Below, one piece after another: positions 1 to 5,324 of a DNA stretch of 5,324 nucleotides. Origin of the DNA: an uncultured bacterium. GTDB lineage: Bacteria; Patescibacteriota; Patescibacteriia; Patescibacteriales; UBA12465. Within the stretch, counting starts at the first letter, position 1, and every line of letters starts with the position of its first letter. The translations under genes and the position numbers were made by a program. The notes under the pieces are model-generated. The model saw only the letters and a list, made by a program, of their open reading frames with translations, was not told the DNA's origin and made no database searches. The stretch is taken from contig CAIVBF010000160.1 of the NCBI GenBank assembly GCA_903904095.1, positions 1-5,324 of the forward strand. Reading direction: 5' to 3'.

Positions 1-267
1 AGTAATACAGCCATACCGTGTTAGATCATCAATTGTTATTGAAATTATTTTTAAATTTTTTAAAGCTGAATACCATTTTTTTGTTAATCCATTTGAAATA
101 ACCACATCTATTTTATTTTTAACCAAATAATTTTTCGTTAAATCCTGGATATTAATCTTGACTAATTCATTGCAATTTTTAGACAACTTTAAAACTTCAT
201 ATCCATTATTTAGTTGCTTTAAATATTCTATATCTGTTTTTTTCTGAAAAACAAAAAGTTTTTTCAT
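1..267 (-). CDS. Unrecognised glycan-locus protein, N-terminal 89 residues (runs off left edge)
   Basis: An open frame begins with ATG at 267, one base after the NeuB stop (TAA at 271-269), and stays open for 89 codons to the window edge. The translation begins MKKLFVFQKKTDIEYLKQLN and later contains IDVVISNGLTKKWYSALKN followed by ISITIDDLTRYGCIT. The alternation of short beta-like (KLFVF, DVVIS, IISITI) and helical stretches suits a Rossmann-like or GT-B-type N-terminal domain, as in many glycosyltransferases. The spacing from DVVIS through W to IDDL loosely recalls PseG/SpsG-like nucleotide-sugar hydrolases, but the GxGH motif of their N-terminus is missing, so this is only a hint. Position in the operon argues it is a real gene. 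Its GC content is about 22% (54 of the first 240 bases), well below its neighbours, which suggests separate acquisition. No signal peptide or membrane segment is evident. Confidence 0.7.
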   Translation of the reverse strand, partial: MKKLFVFQKKTDIEYLKQLNNGYEVLKLSKNCNELVKINIQDLTKNYLVKNKIDVVISNGLTKKWYSALKNLKIISITIDDLTRYGCIT

Positions 268-268
268 A

Positions 269-1117
269 TTAGAGAGAGCTGATTTTTCTATAAACTAATA
301 TGTCCTTCTGGGCGGGGGTTAATTCTACGCGACCATGCCCCCAAATTTTTTCTAGTCGTCTAACTTTACCAACTAATTCCGTCATCTGTTCTTCGGTAAT
401 TGAAACTGGGCCATCTGGGCACTCCATGTCAGCAGAAATTTTGTAGTGTTTCTCGATAACCTGTGCTCCTGCGGCAGCAGCGCAGAAAGGCACAAAAATA
501 TCATTTGTATGATCAGATTGACCGATTAAGCAATCAAAGTTTTCTTTCAAACTAAAAATAGCGGCTAGATTAGCGTTTTCTTCCTCAGTAGGATATGCCG
601 AAATACAATGTAGTATAACAACCTTATTATTTCCTGTATTTAAAATTTGATAGGCCGTCTTAACTTCTTCTAAGTCAGCCATACCGACTGACATTATCAA
701 TGTTTTCCCTGTACCAGATAACTTACTCAGAAATTTAAGATTTGTAACATCGAACGAAGCTATCTTATACATGTTGCAATCTAGACTTTCAAGATAATCA
801 AGACTCTCGTCGTCAAATGGAGTTGAGAAGAAATCAATATTTATTTGTTCAGCATACGACTTAAGTCGCTTAAAATCCTCGAATGATAATTCGCACTTTT
901 TTAGAATACCAAATATAGGTGATTCTTTTGGCGCTCTCTTTTCGGCAGAATAAGTTTGAAATTTAACAGCATCAGCGCCAGCTTTTTTGGCTGATTCAAT
1001 TAATTTTTTAGCCAGTTCAAAGTTACCGTTATGATTTATACCGATTTCAGCAATAATATAAACCCTATTGTCGGAATTGATCCCGTAATCTTTTAATGTT
1101 TTTAACATATTATTCAT
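269..1117 (-). CDS. NeuB-family nonulosonate (sialic-acid-like) synthase lacking the SAF domain
   Basis: A 282-residue TIM-barrel synthase. NeuB-family enzymes condense phosphoenolpyruvate with an N-acylated hexosamine, such as ManNAc, to make a nine-carbon sugar acid. Visible motifs are IAEIGINHNG (Glu24), GADAVKFQTY (Lys52, Gln54), FFSTPFD, YKIASFDVTN, MSVGMAD, ILHCISAYPTEEENANL, IGQSDHT (His203), VIEKHY (His224) and PDGPVS (Asp235). His203 and His224 are 21 residues apart, as in the metal-binding pair of Neisseria NeuB, so the catalytic barrel looks intact. Family members usually run to about 335-350 residues with a C-terminal antifreeze-like SAF domain; this one stops soon after the barrel (TPAQKDILVYRKISSL), and no SAF-like sequence follows. 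Sialic, legionaminic or another product cannot be separated by eye. The ATG at 1117 is used; Met4 (ATG at 1108) is an alternative. No Shine-Dalgarno site is seen in the 30-base gap upstream. Confidence 0.9.
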   Translation of the reverse strand: MNNMLKTLKDYGINSDNRVYIIAEIGINHNGNFELAKKLIESAKKAGADAVKFQTYSAEKRAPKESPIFGILKKCELSFEDFKRLKSYAEQINIDFFSTPFDDESLDYLESLDCNMYKIASFDVTNLKFLSKLSGTGKTLIMSVGMADLEEVKTAYQILNTGNNKVVILHCISAYPTEEENANLAAIFSLKENFDCLIGQSDHTNDIFVPFCAAAAGAQVIEKHYKISADMECPDGPVSITEEQMTELVGKVRRLEKIWGHGRVELTPAQKDILVYRKISSL

Positions 1118-1147
1118 ATAATTTAATATTTTATCATGACCACTTCT

Positions 1148-2001
1148 TTATTTTTTATAGACTAAACTCATCATATTTTCCCAAAATGGCGGAGATCTAA
1201 ATATCACCCTTTTCCCTTCTTTAATTAATTGAATAGCTTGGGCTACTTTTAACGTGTCCTCTCTCGGATTGGCGTATGGTGTTTCTTGATAAAAATAATA
1301 TTCTTCTAGTTTACTCAGTCCTTTCTTTAAAAAATAATCATCAAAATGTTTTGAGCTGAAATGCATTAAATGTGCTTCCGGCTCATGTTGATTCCATTTT
1401 TCTTGAAAAATATCAACACAAAAAGCATTAGCGTTTGGGGTACTCGTTATATATATTAAACCATTCTTATTTAACATCTCAATGGCCCTTTTTAAATATT
1501 TTTTTGGAAATGGCACGTGTTCAATAACGCCCCGAAATATTATCAAGTCAAAAGTTTCTTTTATTCTCAACTTAGGGAAATCACCAAAATATATAGGATA
1601 TTTTCTACCAGCCTCTTCTGCGGCCTCTTCACCAACTTCTACCCCATAACACCTGTATCCATGATTTTTAAAAACATCCAGAAAATGCCCCCCCCGCTAC
1701 AACCCACGTCCAGAACCTTACCCTTTTTACCGAAACGATTAATTAGTTTAAACTCTAATTGATACATCCGCTGTCTTTGAATATTTAAAACATCATCTGC
1801 CTGGTGGACTTTGCTAAAATATTTTTTGTAATAGTTTGTCAGCCCATTTTGATTCAAGCGATTTCTAACAAAGATTAGGCCGCAACTATTGCATTTTACT
1901 GATTTGAAACCGCGGACAGGAGCACCCCATATCCGGAAATTACCCTTTCCGCACCATGGACAATATTTTATTTCCTCTGTCATTGTTTTTTTAGAAGACA
2001 T
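1148..2001 (-). pseudogene. Zinc-ribbon SAM-dependent methyltransferase, split by a one-base frameshift
   Basis: Two adjoining minus-strand frames make one class I methyltransferase of the type common in glycan clusters (N-terminal zinc-binding domain plus Methyltransf_23-like domain). The first frame (2001 to about 1688) holds a zinc ribbon, CPWC (Cys14, Cys17) and CNSC (Cys37, Cys40), then SAM-binding motif I, VLDVGCSGGG (residues 96-105). There it meets a run of eight G (1695-1688), leaves frame and stops at 1639. One extra G, or a -1 slip, gives HFLDVFKNHGYRCYGVE and an open frame to TAA at 1148, with FDLIIFRGVIEHV (motif II), ALMH-like HLMHFSS and a C-terminal PPFWENMMSLVYKK. The joined product would be 284 residues, normal for the family, and nothing else is damaged. 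The apparent TTG start at 1570 of the second frame is internal. Typed as a pseudogene because the frame is broken as given; it could be phase-variable, slip-translated or a sequence error. Likely role: O- or N-methylation of a glycan sugar. Confidence 0.85.
1688..1695 (-). repeat. G8 homopolymer tract at the methyltransferase frameshift
   Basis: Eight consecutive C on the plus strand, so eight G in the mRNA, encode the glycines of SAM motif I. The frame changes exactly here: nine G would restore a full-length protein and eight G do not. Mononucleotide runs of this length are prone to slipped-strand replication, to ribosomal or polymerase slippage, and to sequencing or assembly indels. The tract read as G GGG GGC fits the X XXY YYZ form of a -1 slippery heptamer. 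Confidence 0.9.
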
Positions 2002-2016
2002 ATTGATCTAGTTTAA

Positions 2017-2790
2017 TTACCAAGCGCTGAAGCCGCCATCTATAACAATATTTTGTCCAGTAGTGTAACTAGCGGCTTCACTGGATAAATATATCATCGC
2101 CCCCAATAGTTCACTATCATTGGCCATTCTCTTCATTGGGCACCTGAAAGAATAGTTTTTAATAAAGTCACTCCCCTGAGGATTTTCTGGATTATATACT
2201 CCCCCAGGAGAGACGGCATTCACTCTAATATTTCTATCCGCCAAATGGACTGCAAAATATTTCGTCATTTGAATGACCCCGGCCTTAGTTGCGCCATATA
2301 TTTCAGAATTTTTTCTCTTACAATCAGTATAGATTCTATAGTCCGGACTCACAACACCATATATTGAAGCGATATTGATTATAGATCCTTTTTCAAATTT
2401 AAATTCATCAAATAAGTTAACATAAGATTGGATACAAAAGAATGTCCCCTTTAAATTAACGCCCATTACCTGGTCAATACTTTCTTCTGGTCTCTCCTCA
2501 AAAGGCTCAAAAGTGCTAACACCAGCATTATTTATTAAAATATCAAATCTATTATATTTATTTATAATCTTTCTAAAAATACCAACAAGAACGTCCTTTT
2601 TACTTATATCAACTTCCATATAATCAACCCCTTCAATCCTCTCCTTTTCATTAATAGTTAAATCTAAACCAACGACATTAGCCTGACAACTCCTATAGGC
2701 TTCACATATTTTTTTGCCTAATTGTCCTGTTGCGCCAGTCACTACAACAACTTTATCTTGCAAGTCAAATAACTTTTCTAAATAAATCAT
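2017..2790 (-). CDS. Short-chain dehydrogenase/reductase, PtmA-like
   Basis: A complete 257-residue NAD(P)-dependent oxidoreductase with a Rossmann fold. The nucleotide-binding loop is TGATGQLG (residues 18-25), with Asp43 after the second strand, which favours NAD(H). Then come Asp61 (VDIS), NNAG at 87-90, N112 in VNLKG, catalytic Ser142 (NIAS), Tyr165 and Lys169 (YGATK), NAVSPGGV, and the C-terminal GQNIVIDGG ending in SAW. The glycine loop has TGxxGxxG spacing, whereas classical FabG-like SDRs have TGxxxGxG. That, with the PGGV-YN, RMA and DGG-AW features, recalls PtmA-type SDRs of flagellin and nonulosonate (legionaminic acid) loci; this subfamily call is from memory and moderate. A segment before the catalytic Tyr (about 149-164, DYRIYTDCKRKNSEI) matches the longer loop of that group. 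The start overlaps the TIM-barrel stop by four bases. The stop lies 15 bases before the methyltransferase. The substrate is probably a sugar or nucleotide sugar. Confidence 0.9.
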   Translation of the reverse strand: MIYLEKLFDLQDKVVVVTGATGQLGKKICEAYRSCQANVVGLDLTINEKERIEGVDYMEVDISKKDVLVGIFRKIINKYNRFDILINNAGVSTFEPFEERPEESIDQVMGVNLKGTFFCIQSYVNLFDEFKFEKGSIINIASIYGVVSPDYRIYTDCKRKNSEIYGATKAGVIQMTKYFAVHLADRNIRVNAVSPGGVYNPENPQGSDFIKNYSFRCPMKRMANDSELLGAMIYLSSEAASYTTGQNIVIDGGFSAW

Positions 2791-3557
2791 ATAATTTTTT
2801 TAAATTCTTCTAAGCAATTAATAAGTTGATCTTTATTCTTATAGAACTCTACTGTCAGGTATTTAACATTAAATTCATTAATTAGATTTTTTACTTCTTC
2901 CATTTCTTCTGACGTTGGCAGATCATGAGCATCATAAGCCGAGCCATTTTTATTAATACCATAATGACAAACATGCAACTGTACTATTTTATCAAGCGGT
3001 AAGTTTTTTTTATAATCATCAAAATTTATTTTTCGGTTATAGCATGTTACTTTGGCGTGGGCAATGTCAAATAAGAAACCAAGATTATTATCATTAACTA
3101 CGCTGGAGATAAATTCTGGGTCAGCAATAAACTCATAGGCGCTACTGAAATAATAATTATTATTTTCTATTGCTATTTCAATGTCAGCGCCAAAGATCTT
3201 CTTGATTACTGAAAAATTATATTTAGCATTACCCAACATTTCGTCACGCGAATATTTCAAGCCACCGTCTTGAAATACTCCATGACTATCAACAACAGGA
3301 TTATCGCAACAAGAAGCGCAGTGAAAACTTATTAATTTCAGTCTCGACTTAGTATTCTTAATTTTCTCCAAATATTTGAATTGATCTTGATTCAATTTGT
3401 GAATAGGCTGTAAATCGCAATGAAAAACTTCTTGCTCTCCGCCAATAAAATCAAACGAGTCGTCTCGGCACTCCAAACAATCAGAATAACGACTAATTTC
3501 AAAAACATTAATTGGATCCTTAAAAAGATGTGATATTGGAGTAGCTATTTTTATCAT
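2787..3557 (-). CDS. TIM-barrel metalloprotein (endonuclease IV/xylose isomerase-like/DUF692 fold), function unknown
   Basis: A complete 256-residue, probably cytosolic protein. Motif order and spacing point to the TIM-barrel superfamily that holds endonuclease IV, sugar isomerases/epimerases such as IolE, and DUF692/MNIO iron enzymes. Visible candidate metal ligands are His46, His79 (ISFHCAS), Glu131 (IAIENNN), Asp164 and His167 (LFDIAHA, a DxxH pair), His195 or His198 (LHVCHYG), Asp209 and His211 (DAH), and Glu237 (LTVEFY). That is the full trinuclear pattern of endonuclease IV and DUF692 rather than the smaller single-metal set of simple sugar isomerases. The N-terminal half is also Cys-rich (Cys27, Cys30, Cys47, Cys80, Cys83, Cys84). 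Its TGA stop overlaps the SDR start as ATGA, so the two products are probably translationally coupled and may act together. Location in a glycan locus suggests sugar isomerisation, epimerisation or oxidation; DNA repair is unlikely. The fold is fairly sure, the reaction is unknown. Confidence 0.8.
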   Translation of the reverse strand: MIKIATPISHLFKDPINVFEISRYSDCLECRDDSFDFIGGEQEVFHCDLQPIHKLNQDQFKYLEKIKNTKSRLKLISFHCASCCDNPVVDSHGVFQDGGLKYSRDEMLGNAKYNFSVIKKIFGADIEIAIENNNYYFSSAYEFIADPEFISSVVNDNNLGFLFDIAHAKVTCYNRKINFDDYKKNLPLDKIVQLHVCHYGINKNGSAYDAHDLPTSEEMEEVKNLINEFNVKYLTVEFYKNKDQLINCLEEFKKII

Positions 3558-3564
3558 AAAATTT

Positions 3565-3570
3565 ACCTAC
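3565..3570 (-). promoter_or_regulatory. Weak Shine-Dalgarno-like site before the TIM-barrel gene
   Basis: The minus strand reads GTAGGT, seven bases before the ATG at 3557, and overlaps the TAG stop of the aminotransferase gene. It is the only recognisable Shine-Dalgarno-like sequence among the six visible start sites. It supports the ATG at 3557 and suggests that ribosomes finishing the aminotransferase could re-initiate here. The match is partial and could be chance. Confidence 0.35.
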
Positions 3571-4727
3571 TTACGGCTGAATATATTACACACAGAAACA
3601 ATAACACGATTGATTTGCTCTTGAGTTAATTTTGGGGATAGTGGCAGGCTGACAGTTTGTCTGCCTATTTTATAGGAATTAGGATAATTTTCTGGCAACC
3701 ATTTATAAGTTTTTTGATAGAAAGGGTGTTCAGGGATGCTTAGATAATGAACTCCGACCCCGATTCCGTCTAGATTAATCTTCTTTAAAAAATCATCACG
3801 GCTAATCCCCGCTCTTTGTTCGTCAATCAAGATTGTAAAAAGATGATATGCATGCTTAGTGTTAGTTTCTGGATCAGCCGGCAAGATAATCGGCAAATTC
3901 CTAAAAGCTTCTTTATACTGTTGCCAAATTTCCTGACGCTTTTGCCAATTCGAATCTATTCTCTTCAACTGATGTATGCCAATAGCCGCTTGAATATCCA
4001 TCATATTATACTTAAATCCAGCCTCGACAACATAATAATGCTTGTACCCCTCATCTCCAAAACGTTTCCATGCATCCTTACTCATGCCATGGAGACCTAA
4101 AATTTTAATTCTATCAATATCCTTCTTCTCACGAGCTATAACCATGCCTCCCTCTCCGGTGGTTATATTTTTCGTTACATAAAAACTAAAACAACCAAAA
4201 TCACCGAAAGTTCCAGCATTTTTATTTTTATAAGTAGTCTCAATCGCATGTGCGCAATCCTCAATAACTTTTAAATTATATTCTTTAGCAATGTCCATAA
4301 TCGCATCCATGTTACACGGGCGACCAGCAAAATGAACAATCAGAATAGCCTTTGTGTTTGAAGTAATTTTATTTTTAATTTCAGTTGGGTTAATATTCAT
4401 TGAATCAAATTCTACATCTGCTAAAACCGGCGTCGCTCCACTATGAATAATAGCATTAACTGTAGCGCAAAATGTCATAGCTGTAGTAATCACCTCGTCT
4501 CCGGGCTTTAGATCTAAAGTTTTTAAGCTTAAATGTAAAGCGGCAGTACAAGAGTTTAAAGCCGCTACATAATTGCCCTTTTTATAATCTAAAAAATTAT
4601 TTTCAAACTCAGTCACTTTTGGCCCAGTACCCAGCCAGCCAGATTTAAGACAACTAACAACCTCATTAATTTCCTCTTGTTCGATTAAAGGGGACCCAAA
4701 CACAATAAATTCTTTTTTATTTGTCAT
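3567..4727 (-). CDS. DegT/DnrJ/EryC1/StrS-family PLP-dependent sugar aminotransferase
   Basis: A complete 386-residue protein of normal length for the family. These cytosolic fold-type I enzymes use pyridoxal phosphate to transfer an amino group, usually from glutamate, to a keto group on a nucleotide-activated sugar. Visible hallmarks are SGWLGTGPKV near residue 30; NSCTAALHLSL (about 58-68), which forms the phosphate-binding turn; GDEVITTAMTFCAT; GATPVLADVE; HFAGRPCNMD; VIEDCAHA with Asp157, expected to pair with the PLP ring nitrogen; and SFYVTKNITTGEGGM with Lys186 as the expected Schiff-base lysine. The C-terminal half has LHGMSKDAWKR and GFKYNMMDIQAAIG. These details resemble the ArnB/PseC-like branch, but the substrate cannot be read from sequence. 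The ATG at 4727 fits the family N-terminus, although no Shine-Dalgarno site precedes it. The TAG stop is 9 bases before the TIM-barrel gene. With the NeuB-like and PtmA-like neighbours, it probably makes an amino-sugar precursor of a surface glycan. Confidence 0.93.
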   Translation of the reverse strand: MTNKKEFIVFGSPLIEQEEINEVVSCLKSGWLGTGPKVTEFENNFLDYKKGNYVAALNSCTAALHLSLKTLDLKPGDEVITTAMTFCATVNAIIHSGATPVLADVEFDSMNINPTEIKNKITSNTKAILIVHFAGRPCNMDAIMDIAKEYNLKVIEDCAHAIETTYKNKNAGTFGDFGCFSFYVTKNITTGEGGMVIAREKKDIDRIKILGLHGMSKDAWKRFGDEGYKHYYVVEAGFKYNMMDIQAAIGIHQLKRIDSNWQKRQEIWQQYKEAFRNLPIILPADPETNTKHAYHLFTILIDEQRAGISRDDFLKKINLDGIGVGVHYLSIPEHPFYQKTYKWLPENYPNSYKIGRQTVSLPLSPKLTQEQINRVIVSVCNIFSRK

Positions 4728-4738
4728 AATTGTAAAGT

Positions 4739-5324
4739 TTAATTTCTTATTATTTTCCTATCTCCAGAAATTTTTAACAATTCCATTACGGCCACAACTA
4801 TCGGACCAGCTGAATACGATATTAAAGTCGCCCAAGCCGCCCCCGTTAAACCAACACGAGGAATCAAAATGAAATTTAAAACTACGTTTAATAACATTGA
4901 CAATAAATTATAAAGAAAAATATGGCGACTTCTATTCTCTGTTAAGAAATACTGGTTAATCGCTCCACCAATAAATAGGCCGACCCCCGACCAGACATAG
5001 ATTCTCAATATAATTATAGCGGAAAAGTAGGCCTTACCAAATAGTAAGATAATAAGCCAGGGGGCTAATATTGTTGTCACAACAGCAATTGACAAAGAGA
5101 TCCCCGCCATTAATAAATATAGCGCCTTTAATCTTCTTTTGTAAATCTGTAAATCAGTATTTTTAGCATTTATAATCGCCGGAAATAATGAAGCAAAAAT
5201 AATTCCTGGTATAAAATTCCAAATTTCGGCTATCTTAACGGCCGCCGCATAAATACCAACCGCCAGATTACCCAATAAAGCGCCGACCATAACTTGATCA
5301 ATCCTAATATAGATATACCAGGCC
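4739..5324 (-). CDS. Polysaccharide flippase, Wzx/MATE-like (C-terminal part, 5' end outside window)
   Basis: This is the C-terminal 194 residues of an integral membrane transporter of the polysaccharide (Wzx/RfbX) branch of the MOP/MATE superfamily. Such proteins flip undecaprenyl-linked glycan units across the inner membrane. The frame is open to the right edge, so the ATG at 5290 is an internal methionine: eleven in-frame residues before it (ending RIDQV) continue the family's characteristic R-x-DQ-x-M-x-G segment. Next come an amphipathic stretch with IWNFIPG and SLFPAI, then hydrophobic segments around LYLLMAGISLSIAVV, LAPWLIILLFG, IILRIYVWSGVGLFIGGAI, and a last pair with NVVLNFILIP and GLTGAAWATLISY, all typical of the C-terminal half of Wzx proteins. 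It ends with a charged tail and TAA. The stop lies 11 bases before the aminotransferase ATG, so the two are probably co-transcribed. Family assignment is firm; the transported glycan is unknown. Confidence 0.9.
   Translation of the reverse strand, partial: AWYIYIRIDQVMVGALLGNLAVGIYAAAVKIAEIWNFIPGIIFASLFPAIINAKNTDLQIYKRRLKALYLLMAGISLSIAVVTTILAPWLIILLFGKAYFSAIIILRIYVWSGVGLFIGGAINQYFLTENRSRHIFLYNLLSMLLNVVLNFILIPRVGLTGAAWATLISYSAGPIVVAVMELLKISGDRKIIRN

Noticed and set aside
1118..1147. Possible internal promoter in the 30-base gap before the NeuB gene
   Set aside because: The gap is AT-rich with TATA-like stretches, but no matched -35 and -10 pair could be supported.
1148..1570. Second methyltransferase fragment as an independent gene starting at TTG 1570
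   Set aside because: The same frame continues upstream to the G8 tract and encodes the rest of the SAM-binding domain, so the TTG is an internal leucine codon rather than a start.
1611..1630. Octamer GCCTCTTC repeated with a 12-base period
   Set aside because: It encodes EEAAEEAG in the methyltransferase; a short Glu/Ala-coding coincidence, too small to call a repeat element.
1640..1687. Possible stimulatory hairpin downstream of the G8 tract for programmed frameshifting
   Set aside because: Only a short T5A5 palindrome with no stable GC stem is visible, so the sequence alone does not support a structured -1 frameshift signal.
1517..1762. Plus-strand open frame of 81 codons
   Set aside because: It lies antisense to the methyltransferase, has no recognisable domain or start signal, and the minus-strand frames carry clear family motifs.
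2787..2790. UGA read as an amino acid (alternative code 25 of some candidate phyla)
   Set aside because: The TGA falls at the natural end of the TIM-barrel protein and overlaps the next ATG as ATGA, so it acts as a normal stop.
3816..4100. Plus-strand open frame of 94 codons
   Set aside because: It lies antisense to the well-supported aminotransferase and its translation resembles no protein; a shadow frame.

Overview
This is a 5.3 kb, AT-rich stretch of a surface-glycan (polysaccharide, LPS or glycoprotein-glycan) biosynthesis locus. All seven genes lie on the minus strand and are tightly packed, with gaps of 30 bases or less, so they read as one operon transcribed from right to left. No rRNA, tRNA, CRISPR array, insertion sequence or clear terminator is visible. 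The organism cannot be named from the window. The AT-rich composition, weak or absent Shine-Dalgarno sites and gene types would suit an uncultured bacterium (for example Patescibacteria, Omnitrophota or Bacteroidota-like), but that is inference. TAA, TAG and TGA all act as stops.

In transcription order: (1) the C-terminal part of a Wzx-type polysaccharide flippase, cut by the right edge (5324-4739); (2) a complete PLP-dependent sugar aminotransferase of the DegT/DnrJ/EryC1/StrS family (4727-3567); (3) a TIM-barrel metalloprotein of the endonuclease IV/xylose isomerase-like/DUF692 fold (3557-2787); (4) a PtmA-like short-chain dehydrogenase/reductase whose ATG overlaps the previous stop (2790-2017); (5) a zinc-ribbon SAM-dependent methyltransferase split by a one-base frameshift in a run of eight G (2001-1148); (6) a NeuB-family nonulosonate synthase without the usual C-terminal SAF domain (1117-269); (7) the first 89 codons of an unrecognised, very AT-rich gene that leaves the left edge (267-1).

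A NeuB-family synthase, a sugar aminotransferase and a PtmA-like SDR together suggest synthesis of a sialic-, legionaminic- or related nonulosonic acid, or of an unusual amino sugar. The methyltransferase would decorate the glycan and the flippase would export lipid-linked repeat units. The nucleotide-activating enzyme (CMP-sugar synthetase), 4,6-dehydratase and hydrolysing epimerase expected for a full pathway are not in the window, so the final sugar cannot be deduced.

The points most worth a second look are the G8 frameshift inside the methyltransferase SAM-binding loop (phase variation, programmed slippage, decay or sequence error), the complete three-metal ligand set in the TIM-barrel protein, and the SAF-less NeuB.
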